Assembly: GCA_964534995.1 (NCBI GenBank)
Contig: CAZHSC010000087.1
Location: 1-14,323, forward strand
DNA from: JAJTFW01 sp964534995
Lineage (GTDB): Bacteria > Bacteroidota > Bacteroidia > AKYH767-A > OLB10
Direction of reading: 5' to 3'
DNA length: 14,323 nucleotides
A program made the translations under genes and the position numbers. The notes under the pieces are model-generated. The model did no database searches. It saw only the letters and a program-made list of their open reading frames with translations, and had not been told where the DNA came from. The number at the start of each line of letters is the position of its first letter. The stretch's first letter is position 1. This document shows positions 5,368-13,413 of the stretch, piece by piece.

Positions 5368-8307
5368 ATGAAAAGTATTGTAAGTGCCTGTTCCCTGTTC
5401 CTGGTGTTATTATTCGGCACCAGGGCCGCTGCTCAACCTCATATCCCCTGTTTTCAAAGCAAAGCTGCTGCCAACTGGGCAGATAGTGTTTTTAGCACGA
5501 TGGATTACAGAGATAAAATCGGGCAGCTTTTTATGATTGACGCGTTTTCCAATAAGGACTCTCTACACGTTTCTTTGATTAATCAATTAATTGATTCCTT
5601 CCGGATTGGCGGACTGATTTTTTTTCAGGGAGGGCCTGTGCGACAGGCGCTACTTTCAAATCAGTATCAGCAACGGTCGCGTCATCCCTTGTTTATTGGA
5701 ATAGACGGGGAGTGGGGTTTGCAAATGAGGCTGGACAGTACTATTCGATTTCCCCGGCAAATGACGCTTTCTGCGGGATCGTCAAAAGAGCAGGTCTATG
5801 CAATGGGAAGAGAGATTGGCAGACAATGCCGGCGCATGGGGATTCATATAAATTTTGCACCTGACATCGATATCAATAATAATCCCGGGAATCCCATCAT
5901 CAACAGCCGTTCATTCGGAGAGGATAAATTCAAGGTGGCCGAATACGGGATGGCTTATATGAAAGGCCTGCAGGACGAAAAGGTGCTCGCGTGTGCAAAG
6001 CATTTTCCCGGCCATGGAGATACGGATTCCGATTCTCATCATGTTTTACCGCTTGTGAATGCATCAAAAGAGAGATTGGACTCGCTGGAATTGTATCCTT
6101 TTAAGCAACTGATTGAAAATGGCCTTGCCTCGGTCATGGTTGCCCACTTGTCTGTTCCGGCGTTGGATACTACTCCAGGTCGGGCCGCGACGCTTTCGCC
6201 ACGCATTGTAAACGATTTATTGAAGGGTAACCTTGGTTTTGAAGGTCTGGTTTTTACCGACGCGCTAAATATGAAAGGGGTGGCGGATTATTACCCATCC
6301 GGAGATCTGGAGTTGAAAGCCTTGCTCGCGGGAAATGATATATTGCTTTATTCTTTAAATATTCCGGTAGCTTTTGAAAGAATTCATTATGCAATTCAGA
6401 ATTGTGAAATTGATCAGGAACTGATTGATGGAAAAGTAAAGAGGATATTGGCCGCGAAATACTGGGCCGGATTAAATGGTTCTGATTTGGTATCGGCCAA
6501 TAACCTTATTCAGGATCTTAATTCAGATTTTGCCAATTATCTGAATATGTCCTTGTATGCAAATGCACCAACATTACTTAAAAATGCGCACGGACGCGTC
6601 CCCCTGAGTCCTTACTACCGTGATTGTATTGCCTCCATCGTATTAAATGATACTGCAGGCAACGCTTTTCAGAAGCAGTTGTCCTGTTATGCGAATGTGG
6701 ACGCTTTCCATTTGTCAAAAGATGCAACAGAAGAAAATATAAACAGTGTATTAAACCAATTGGAAGCCTATGACAGGGTGATTGTAAGTGTGCACAATAC
6801 AAGTATCAATGCAGCACGTAATTTTGGTCTAAGCCCTCAGATGCTGACGATGTTGGAAAAAGCCGGTGACCTGAAAGGAAGTGTAATATGTGTTTTTGGA
6901 AATCCTTATATCCTGGGTAAGATTCCTTCATTGGAAAAATACGATGTCATCCTTCAGGCTTATGAAGATACCTGGTGGCCGCAGTTACAGGTAGCCCAAA
7001 AAATTTTTGGTGCCATGGAATGTAAAGGCGTCTTGCCGGTTTCTGTCCCGCCTGATTTTAAGATTGGCGATGGTTTGTTTCGTGAACAGGTAAATAAACT
7101 ACGTTTCACACTGCCTGAAGAAGTGGGCCTGAAATCAGCTGCTTTTCATGAAATTGACAGCATGTTGTCGGAAGCGATTCTTGATTCTGTAATGCCGGGT
7201 TGTCAGGTTTTAATGGCCATTGATGGTAAAGTAATATATAATAAGGCCTTTGGTTATCATGATTATCAGAAATCACATCCGGTAAAGTCCGATGATGTAT
7301 ATGACATTGCCTCGGTGACAAAGATGGTGTCAACAGCCATAGCCGTAATGTATTTACATGATAAGCGTAAGATCGACCTGGATGCACCCGCAGCGAAATA
7401 CCTGAAGCAGTTAAGGCATTCGGATAAAAAGCATATAACGCTTCGTCAGCTAATGGCGCATAATTCAGGACTTAAATCCTGGATACCTTTTTGGAAGGAA
7501 ACAATGGATTCATCGGGGTTATCCCCTGCATATTACAGAAAAGTACCTGAAAAATTATATACTTTGCAGGTAGCCGACAGTCTGTATTTGCTGGATAACT
7601 ATCCGGACCAAATGTTGCAGGAAATTATAGATTCGCCGCTTGAGAATCAGGGGAACTATGTGTATTCTGATTTGGGAATTATTCTTTTACAGAAAATTGT
7701 TGAACAAGTTTCAGGAAAAAGCATTGATCACTTTGTGAATGATATTTTATACAAGCCAATAGGTCTGCATGAAACCGGATATAAGCCGCTCGAGTGGATT
7801 TCCAGAGACCGGATTGTACCTACTGAAATGGATACCACCTTCCGGAACCAGTTGGTGCATGGCTTTGTGCATGATCCGGCTGCAGCAATGATGGGTGGGG
7901 TTGGAGGTCATGCTGGCGTATTCAGCAGTGCTCAGTCTTTGGCCGTTATAATGCAAATGCTATTGAATAATGGCGAATATGGCGGGAAGCGTTTTTTGAA
8001 AAAGGAAACGGTAAGGAAGTTTACATCTAAAGCTTATCCCGAAAGCAACAACAGAAGAGGGTTGATATTTGATAAGCCGGATCCGGCATTAGGTGAAAAT
8101 GGTCCTGCCGCGAGGTCCGCTTCCGAACTGGCATTCGGACATTCCGGATTTACAGGTACCTGTGCATGGGCCGATCCTGAATCTAAATTGATTTATATTT
8201 TTCTGTCAAACAGGGTGCATCCCTCTGCCGCAAACAATAAATTGTCAAAATCAAATCTCCGAACACGCATCATGCAGGTTGCATATAACGCTTTAAGAAT
8301 AAGATAG
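5368..8307 (+). CDS. Exported GH3 beta-N-acetylglucosaminidase (NagZ-type) fused to a serine beta-lactamase/AmiE-like domain
   Basis: This is a 979-residue two-enzyme fusion. I chose ATG 5368 over the in-frame TTG at 5356 because it gives a clean signal peptide (MKSIVSACSLFLVLLFGTRAAAQ), so the protein probably acts in the periplasm. Residues ~30-345 are a GH3 barrel with the NagZ signature KHFPGHG-x4-DSH (211-224), where Asp222 and His224 are the acid/base dyad, and FTDALNM with the nucleophile Asp298. Residues ~365-575 resemble the second GH3 domain. Residues ~595-979 are a class C beta-lactamase/esterase fold with Ser649-V-T-Lys652, Tyr766-Ser-Asp (usually YxN) and His925-Ser-Gly. NagZ enzymes cut GlcNAc from muropeptides. 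In Bacillus subtilis a separate beta-lactamase-fold amidase, AmiE, then removes the peptide from MurNAc; by analogy I infer the same two steps in one chain. The second activity could instead be an esterase or D,D-peptidase. Confidence 0.92.
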   Translation: MKSIVSACSLFLVLLFGTRAAAQPHIPCFQSKAAANWADSVFSTMDYRDKIGQLFMIDAFSNKDSLHVSLINQLIDSFRIGGLIFFQGGPVRQALLSNQYQQRSRHPLFIGIDGEWGLQMRLDSTIRFPRQMTLSAGSSKEQVYAMGREIGRQCRRMGIHINFAPDIDINNNPGNPIINSRSFGEDKFKVAEYGMAYMKGLQDEKVLACAKHFPGHGDTDSDSHHVLPLVNASKERLDSLELYPFKQLIENGLASVMVAHLSVPALDTTPGRAATLSPRIVNDLLKGNLGFEGLVFTDALNMKGVADYYPSGDLELKALLAGNDILLYSLNIPVAFERIHYAIQNCEIDQELIDGKVKRILAAKYWAGLNGSDLVSANNLIQDLNSDFANYLNMSLYANAPTLLKNAHGRVPLSPYYRDCIASIVLNDTAGNAFQKQLSCYANVDAFHLSKDATEENINSVLNQLEAYDRVIVSVHNTSINAARNFGLSPQMLTMLEKAGDLKGSVICVFGNPYILGKIPSLEKYDVILQAYEDTWWPQLQVAQKIFGAMECKGVLPVSVPPDFKIGDGLFREQVNKLRFTLPEEVGLKSAAFHEIDSMLSEAILDSVMPGCQVLMAIDGKVIYNKAFGYHDYQKSHPVKSDDVYDIASVTKMVSTAIAVMYLHDKRKIDLDAPAAKYLKQLRHSDKKHITLRQLMAHNSGLKSWIPFWKETMDSSGLSPAYYRKVPEKLYTLQVADSLYLLDNYPDQMLQEIIDSPLENQGNYVYSDLGIILLQKIVEQVSGKSIDHFVNDILYKPIGLHETGYKPLEWISRDRIVPTEMDTTFRNQLVHGFVHDPAAAMMGGVGGHAGVFSSAQSLAVIMQMLLNNGEYGGKRFLKKETVRKFTSKAYPESNNRRGLIFDKPDPALGENGPAARSASELAFGHSGFTGTCAWADPESKLIYIFLSNRVHPSAANNKLSKSNLRTRIMQVAYNALRIR

Positions 8308-8362
8308 GAGGGACCTGTACGTTTTTAAAATATTTTTCTTCGCTGCACGACCATTCATTTAT

Positions 8363-8370
8363 TAACTTTG
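8363..8370 (+). promoter_or_regulatory. Bacteroidota-type -7 promoter box directly before bshA
   Basis: TAACTTTG matches the TAnnTTTG consensus exactly and ends only 4 bases before the bshA ATG. If used in the normal way, transcription would begin at or within a few bases of the start codon, giving a leaderless or nearly leaderless mRNA. No convincing TTG -33 element stands 19-21 bases upstream, so the site may be fortuitous and bshA may instead be read from the gene before it (67-base gap). Confidence 0.4.
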
Positions 8371-8374
8371 AAGC

Positions 8375-9520
8375 ATGAGAATTGGAATTGTTTGTTATCC
8401 GACCTTCGGTGGAAGTGGCGTTGTGGCTACCGAATTGGGAAAGGCCCTGGCTGAAAAGGGGCACCGTATACATTTTATCACCTACAGCCAGCCTGTACGC
8501 CTCGATTATTTTTCCGAGAACATTTCGTATCATGAAGTTACCATCGCCAAATATCCTTTGTTCGATTATATTCCCTACGAAACTGCCCTGACCAGTAAAT
8601 TGGTTGATGTAGCGCGTTTTGAAGGATTGGATGTATTGCATGTACATTATGCTATACCACATGCCTCTGTTGCTTACCTCGCGAAGCAAATTCTTGCAGT
8701 GCAGGGAATTCATCTCCCGGTGGTAACTACCCTGCATGGTACCGATATCACCCTCGTCGGGAAAGATTCTTCTTATGAACCCGTTGTCACTTTCGCGATA
8801 AATCATTCGGACGGTGTTACCGCTGTTTCCGAAAGTCTCAGGCAGGATACCTTCACTAATTTTAAAATTACCAGTGAAATTGAAGTGATTCCTAACTTTA
8901 TTGATTTGCAGCGCTTCTACAAAAAGGCCAAAGATCATTTCCGTAAGGCAATCGCTCCCAATGGAGAAAGACTGATTGTTCATACCTCTAATTTTCGAAA
9001 AGTAAAAAGGGTACAGGATGTGGTGCATGTATATGACCGGATCCGGAAAATGATTCCATCCAAATTATTGCTGATTGGCGATGGACCAGAGCGGCACAAT
9101 ATTGAACAATTATGCAGGGATCTGCATTTATGTGATGATATACGCTTCCTCGGAAAACAGGAAGCGATTGAGGAAATTCTATCCATATCGGACCTGTTTA
9201 TAATGCCCTCGGAAACGGAAAGTTTTGGTTTAGCCGCCCTGGAGGCCATGGCTTGCCAGGTTCCGGTGATCTCGTCCAATGCCGGGGGAATGCCTGAGTT
9301 AAATATTCAGGGGGTAACCGGCTTTATGAGTAAGGTTGGGGATGTGGAAGATATGGCTAAAAATGCGGTCACCATTCTTGCCGAGGACGATACACTTAAA
9401 AAATTCAAAGCCCAGGCTTTAAACAGGGCGATGGAATTTGATATTAATGTAATCATGCCACAGTATGAAAAGTATTATTCAAAAATAATAGAATCATCCA
9501 TGGCAATTAAAAACCATTAA
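8375..9520 (+). CDS. bshA: N-acetyl-alpha-D-glucosaminyl L-malate synthase (bacillithiol biosynthesis, GT4)
   Basis: BshA joins GlcNAc from UDP-GlcNAc to L-malate, the first step of bacillithiol (low-molecular-weight thiol) synthesis, in the cytoplasm. The 381 residues match the family length. The N-terminal MRIGIVCYPTFGGSGVVATE, with its glycine-rich loop, is the BshA hallmark and fixes the start at 8375. Further marks are HGTDIT (121-126), IPNFID (172-177), SNFRKVKR (205-212) and the GT4 retaining-enzyme E-x7-E pair Glu282/Glu290 inside SETESFGLAALEAMA. The later enzymes BshB and BshC are not in the window. The stop codon overlaps that of the convergent yciH in a shared TTAA. It lies just after the GH3 gene, which has the same orientation. 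Confidence 0.95.
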   Translation: MRIGIVCYPTFGGSGVVATELGKALAEKGHRIHFITYSQPVRLDYFSENISYHEVTIAKYPLFDYIPYETALTSKLVDVARFEGLDVLHVHYAIPHASVAYLAKQILAVQGIHLPVVTTLHGTDITLVGKDSSYEPVVTFAINHSDGVTAVSESLRQDTFTNFKITSEIEVIPNFIDLQRFYKKAKDHFRKAIAPNGERLIVHTSNFRKVKRVQDVVHVYDRIRKMIPSKLLLIGDGPERHNIEQLCRDLHLCDDIRFLGKQEAIEEILSISDLFIMPSETESFGLAALEAMACQVPVISSNAGGMPELNIQGVTGFMSKVGDVEDMAKNAVTILAEDDTLKKFKAQALNRAMEFDINVIMPQYEKYYSKIIESSMAIKNH

Positions 9521-9855
9521 CCACCGGCTTTCTTTGCTTTGTAGCCTTGCTGTTGTAAAAAGTTCAACACCTTTTCACGATGGTCACCCTGAAGTAATAT
9601 GTCGCCGTCCTTGGCAGCACCGCCTACACCGCATTTTGATTTTAACAGTTTTGCCAGGGTTTCCAGTTCTTCCCTTTTGCCAACGAAGCCTTTGATACAG
9701 GTTACCAGTTTACCTCCTCCTTTTCTTTCCAGCCATATTTTAAGTTCCTGTTGCGAGGGGCTTCTTGCCGGAAGATTTTCCACAGGTTCACTAATTTTGA
9801 AATCGGGATTGGTGGAATATATAAGTCCTCCCTCCGAAGGTCTCTTTTTACTCAT
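9517..9855 (-). CDS. yciH: YciH/SUI1 family protein (eIF1-like translation factor)
   Basis: This 112-residue protein carries a SUI1 domain at about 36-108, after a short variable N-terminus with the typical LIYSTNPD segment. The conserved core KSKCGVGGAAKDGDILLQGD (72-91) and the C-terminal KAGG match E. coli YciH closely. Archaeal and eukaryotic relatives (aIF1/eIF1) monitor start-codon choice; YciH in bacteria is thought to influence initiation fidelity, but its physiological role is not settled. It starts 3 bases after the stop of the TonB-dependent receptor gene, so it is almost certainly the last gene of that minus-strand operon. Its stop overlaps the bshA stop, leaving no room for a private terminator. 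Identification as YciH is firm; the role is inferred. Confidence 0.94.
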   Translation of the reverse strand: MSKKRPSEGGLIYSTNPDFKISEPVENLPARSPSQQELKIWLERKGGGKLVTCIKGFVGKREELETLAKLLKSKCGVGGAAKDGDILLQGDHREKVLNFLQQQGYKAKKAGG

Positions 9856-9858
9856 GAT

Positions 9859-12381
9859 TTAGAATTTGGCCTGCACCTTAAAATTAAGCAGACGTGAAGT
9901 AAGATAATTTGGAATCCCATATTGTCTTCCTGAAACATCCGTTATCCAGGTATAAGAGATAGTATTACTTACCTGAAGTAAATTGAAGACCTCTATGCTG
10001 AATATAAGAGATCTCAGATTTTTTACAACTGGCAGCCTGGATTCGTTGGCCTTGTCTTCATCAATGGCGATTTTCGAAAATCCAATGTCTACGCGGCGGT
10101 AGGAAGGGGCGCGCAGGATGTCTTTGTAACGGTCGTTACCGGGCGGGCCGAAGGGCAGTCCGGTGCCGAATATAAGGTTGAGATGCATCCGCACGGTTGG
10201 AAACTTGGGTAAATAATCCTGAAAGAACATGCTAAAAGTAAATCGCTGGTCCGTGGGACGGGGAATATCACCCGGTAAAATTTTTACGCTGTCAGTAACA
10301 ATGCTGTTGAAAGTATATCCCGGAATAATCTCCTCGCCATCGGAATTAAAAAATCTGTAATACACATCATCTTTCAGGTCTTCGGCAGTTTTTAAATATC
10401 CCATCGACACCCACGATTCAATGCCACTCACAAATTCACCGTTTACCCTTAAATCAATACCCGTAGCATAGCCTTCAGCGTTATTTTTAGCCAGGTACCT
10501 TATACGGGTATTGTCAAGTTTGTAAGGGATAAGGTTATTCATCTTTTTATAATACAACTCACTGGTTAATTTGAATTCTCTTCCCCATGCCAGGAATTGA
10601 TAATCACTGCCAATAACAAAATGTATTGATTCCTGTGCCAGGACTTTTCTGTTTATCTTTCCTTCCAGATTTCTGAGCTCTCTGTAAAATGGCGGTTGGT
10701 AATACATACCGGTAGCAGCCCTGAATGAGAGGCGTTTGTTCCATGAAGGCCTGTAGGACACGGAAGCACGTGGACTGATATTCAGCTCTTCATTCAAGTC
10801 AAAGTAGGTGGCCCTGCCGCCAATTGTAAATGAAAGCCGTTCAAGGTCCCAGGTATTTTGAAGATAAGCGCTGTAACGGTTAGAGGAAAGGCTGATCTTA
10901 TTTTTTACAACGCCATTCAGAATAATTTGTTGGTTAGGATCACCATTTTGTCCCGGTTGATCAGTAGGATGTGGTATAGAATAATCAGCGGAATCCCTGT
11001 ATTGCCATTCATCTAGTTGATCATTGATCTTTTCATGTTGCGCTTTTAGTCCCCATTGCCATTGGTGCTTCCTCACGCGATAGGTACCTATGTGTGAAAC
11101 ATTGCTGACAAAAGCATCCAGTTCATTACGGGCGTGATCTAGAAAAGCGCCAACCCCTCTGTTAAATGCTACATCGCCAAATTCATCAGATCCCAGGTCT
11201 CTTTCCAGTTCATCAAGGAAATATTGACCCAATACATCAAAGAATTCCCTTTCTCTGGAAAAAAATGCGGAAGCGTTTACTTTTAATTTTAAACTGTCAT
11301 TCACCTGGTGACTGATGCTAAGAGCGCCGGTACCCGTTAAAAACTCATCAGTTTCTCTACCGTCAAAAAATACAGTAAACCGGAGTGCTTCATTGATACT
11401 TCCAAATTCTGTTTGACGGGACGAGGGAATTACATTAAACTGATTGAGCGAATAGTGACCCAATAATGATATTTCAGTTTTCTTACCTGCTTTGTAATTC
11501 AGCAAGGCCTGAAGATCGGTAAACCGTGGTTTATATTCTCCCTGTGTGTCCAGTTTTTTTAGGACGAATTGATTGGAGCGGTGCCGGATACCACTCAGCC
11601 AGGTGAATTTTTCATTTTTGCTTGCACCTTCCAGGTGTAGTCCCGCGCCCTGCAGACTGGCATAAGCACTTCCCGCGAATTTTTTGGGAGTCCTGTATTT
11701 AATATCCAACACCGAACTCATTTTATCACCGTACCTGGCACCGAAGCCACCTGCGCTGAAGCTGATTTCCGACACCAGGTCGGGATTAATAAAGCTTAGC
11801 CCTTCTTGCTGGCCGGCCCTTACCAGAAACGGTCGGTATATTTCTATATCATTTACATAGACCAGATTTTCATCAAAACTCCCCCCTCTTACCGAATAAG
11901 TGGATGATAACTCGTTATTGGATACTACGCCGGGCATCGTTTTTAAAAAACTTTCGAAATTGCCCGAAATATTGGGAAGTTGTTCAATAGTTCTGGGTTC
12001 AATTTTGGTGAGGGTTATATCACCCGGACGTTGTGCTTCTATCACTACAATACCTAAATCACGAATGGTACTTTTAAGTCGTAATGACACTGTTCTTTCT
12101 TCACCGGGTTGTAAGCGGATTATTCTTTTTTCGGTGCTGTAACCTATAAATGAAAAAATAATGGTTAAGTCGCGATAAGGAGGGAGTTTTATTTCGTATT
12201 TACCCTTCTCATCGGTGATGGTACCTCCGGGTTCTCCATTCACCGAAACGGAAACAGCTTCCAGGGGGCGTCCTGTTGAATCCATAACAATACCTCTCAG
12301 TAAGCCATCCTGAGCGAGGGTTTGCATACTGCAAAACAGTAAAGCAAGGATGAAAAGAAATTTGACGCCTCTCTGACTCAC
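9859..12381 (-). CDS. TonB-dependent outer-membrane receptor with carboxypeptidase-like N-terminal domain
   Basis: This 840-residue protein is an outer-membrane beta-barrel transporter of the Bacteroidota TonB-dependent receptor class. The start is GTG at 12381, overlapping the upstream stop as GTGA; no better start is seen, and it gives a signal peptide ending near QTLAQ (residue 24). Residues ~25-103 are a carboxypeptidase-D-like regulatory domain (GIVMDSTGRPLEAVSVSVNG), ~115-230 the plug (VRGGSFDENLVYVNDIEIYR), and the rest is the barrel, ending in the aromatic strand FKVQAKF expected for BAM insertion. No SusD-type lipoprotein gene follows, so this is not a standard polysaccharide-uptake pair; the substrate is unknown. 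Translation is probably coupled to the preceding gene, with yciH 3 bases after it. There is no TonB-box or iron-uptake signature that I can name with confidence. Confidence 0.93.
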   Translation of the reverse strand: MSQRGVKFLFILALLFCSMQTLAQDGLLRGIVMDSTGRPLEAVSVSVNGEPGGTITDEKGKYEIKLPPYRDLTIIFSFIGYSTEKRIIRLQPGEERTVSLRLKSTIRDLGIVVIEAQRPGDITLTKIEPRTIEQLPNISGNFESFLKTMPGVVSNNELSSTYSVRGGSFDENLVYVNDIEIYRPFLVRAGQQEGLSFINPDLVSEISFSAGGFGARYGDKMSSVLDIKYRTPKKFAGSAYASLQGAGLHLEGASKNEKFTWLSGIRHRSNQFVLKKLDTQGEYKPRFTDLQALLNYKAGKKTEISLLGHYSLNQFNVIPSSRQTEFGSINEALRFTVFFDGRETDEFLTGTGALSISHQVNDSLKLKVNASAFFSREREFFDVLGQYFLDELERDLGSDEFGDVAFNRGVGAFLDHARNELDAFVSNVSHIGTYRVRKHQWQWGLKAQHEKINDQLDEWQYRDSADYSIPHPTDQPGQNGDPNQQIILNGVVKNKISLSSNRYSAYLQNTWDLERLSFTIGGRATYFDLNEELNISPRASVSYRPSWNKRLSFRAATGMYYQPPFYRELRNLEGKINRKVLAQESIHFVIGSDYQFLAWGREFKLTSELYYKKMNNLIPYKLDNTRIRYLAKNNAEGYATGIDLRVNGEFVSGIESWVSMGYLKTAEDLKDDVYYRFFNSDGEEIIPGYTFNSIVTDSVKILPGDIPRPTDQRFTFSMFFQDYLPKFPTVRMHLNLIFGTGLPFGPPGNDRYKDILRAPSYRRVDIGFSKIAIDEDKANESRLPVVKNLRSLIFSIEVFNLLQVSNTISYTWITDVSGRQYGIPNYLTSRLLNFKVQAKF

Positions 12382-13043
12382 GGCTTTGAACGGTCTTTCT
12401 TTTTAAAGGCTCCATCTTTCCATGCCTGGATGAAAGCGGCCCAGGCCAATGGATTCATCAGGCTGATAGATGGATATTGACCGGCACTGTAAATCTGGGT
12501 CTGGCGTTGCTGCATGGCCATTTTATAATTTACACTACCGTCGAAAGGTACCTGGTCTTGTATTTCTTTGATAGAGGCCAATTCAAAGTTTCTTTGAGCC
12601 CTTCTTAAATCATCTCCTGGAAGTTTCAACTCAAGAAAAGCGCGTTTAAATTCATCACGACTGGGCCATGGGTAAACAGTAGCCTCCTTTAAAGTAATTG
12701 TATCACGCATTAATACCTGAATGATGGAATAATGATTATCGGAAAGTGTGTCCGGCAATATAAAACTCGCGGTTTTGTAACCTATATACTGAAAGTCGAT
12801 GGTGTCACCTTTCATAGCAACGAATGAAAAAAAACCATAAAAATCAGTAATGGTACCCCTTCGGGCGTTTCTGATAATTACATTAGTAAAGGGAATCGGT
12901 TGCAGTGAATCTGCACTTACAACGGCGCCGGAGAATTGTATCAGTAATTTTTCGTCGATTTTCTTTTGCTGGGCATTTCCTGCTGAACTGATTGCTGTGA
13001 TCAGTAAGAACAGGAGTGCAGTGATCTTTTGAAGTGATTTCAT
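12378..13043 (-). CDS. Exported protein with carboxypeptidase-like regulatory domain
   Basis: This 221-residue protein begins, in my choice, at the ATG at 13043 (MKSLQKITALLFLLITAISS), which gives a signal peptide cleaved near GNAQ; the open frame extends nine residues further up (13070) without improving it. Residues ~35-115 form a beta-sandwich of the carboxypeptidase-D regulatory type (FSGAVVSADSLQPIPFTNVI, then GFFSFVAMKGD and FQYIGYKT). The C-terminal part (~125-221) is polar, with the segment FKRAFLELKLPGDDLRRAQR, and then a conserved-looking ISLMNPLAWAAFIQAWKDG stretch. I do not know a function for that half. The gene overlaps the TonB-dependent receptor start by four bases (GTGA), so the two are probably made together, and I infer a periplasmic partner of that receptor. 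It is not a peptidase: no catalytic domain is present. Confidence 0.85.
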   Translation of the reverse strand: MKSLQKITALLFLLITAISSAGNAQQKKIDEKLLIQFSGAVVSADSLQPIPFTNVIIRNARRGTITDFYGFFSFVAMKGDTIDFQYIGYKTASFILPDTLSDNHYSIIQVLMRDTITLKEATVYPWPSRDEFKRAFLELKLPGDDLRRAQRNFELASIKEIQDQVPFDGSVNYKMAMQQRQTQIYSAGQYPSISLMNPLAWAAFIQAWKDGAFKKKDRSKP

Positions 13044-13413
13044 TGGTTTTGCGAAAATAATCATTAGCAAATGATAACGGTTATTTTATCGATTTATTGA
13101 TCGTGTATATAACAAAAGACGCTATCCCTGTGGAATGTAAATGTTAACGGAACCAGCAAAAAGAAACGCTGACTTTTGTATGTATAGTGTAAAAATGAAT
13201 GCCCTCTTTGATTTTATTAAATGATTAATTGCTTCTGATCGTTATAATTATTATGATTATATGCATACCAGAAAGATGGTATCCACAGGTGAAAAGTCCA
13301 TTGTTTATAAGTACTTTAAATTATTTGGCTAACGTACTGAAAACCATGGTATTTGTTTGCTTCTATGGCATAGTATTTGATATGATTACTGACACACTCC
13401 AAAGCCAGACAAT
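13044..13413. other. Divergent intergenic region upstream of rpoD
   Basis: This 370-base AT-rich gap separates the minus-strand operon from rpoD and must hold both promoters. No exact TAnnTTTG box is seen on either strand; near forms with one extra spacer base are TAGTATTTG (13372-13380, +) and TATCATTTG (read on the minus strand at 13068-13076). A 6-base perfect hairpin ATACCA/TGGTAT lies at 13265-13282, and the imperfect palindrome ATAACgGTTAT at 13074-13084. An open frame at 13229-13417 starts with TTG, is hydrophobic as AT-rich DNA tends to be, and overlaps the rpoD start; I do not call it a gene. Confidence 0.6.

Noticed and set aside
8270..9028. Long open frame (252 residues) on the minus strand
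   Set aside because: It lies opposite the firmly identified bshA and the 3' end of the GH3 gene, resembles no family, and is explained by the codon bias of the real gene on the other strand.
9599..9862. Open frame on the + strand of 87 residues
   Set aside because: It is antisense to yciH, whose protein is clearly recognisable; its low-complexity Ser/Pro/Leu content is a shadow.
13195..13224. Nine-codon open frame MNALFDFIK
   Set aside because: Too short to support, with no regulatory context such as a following terminator.
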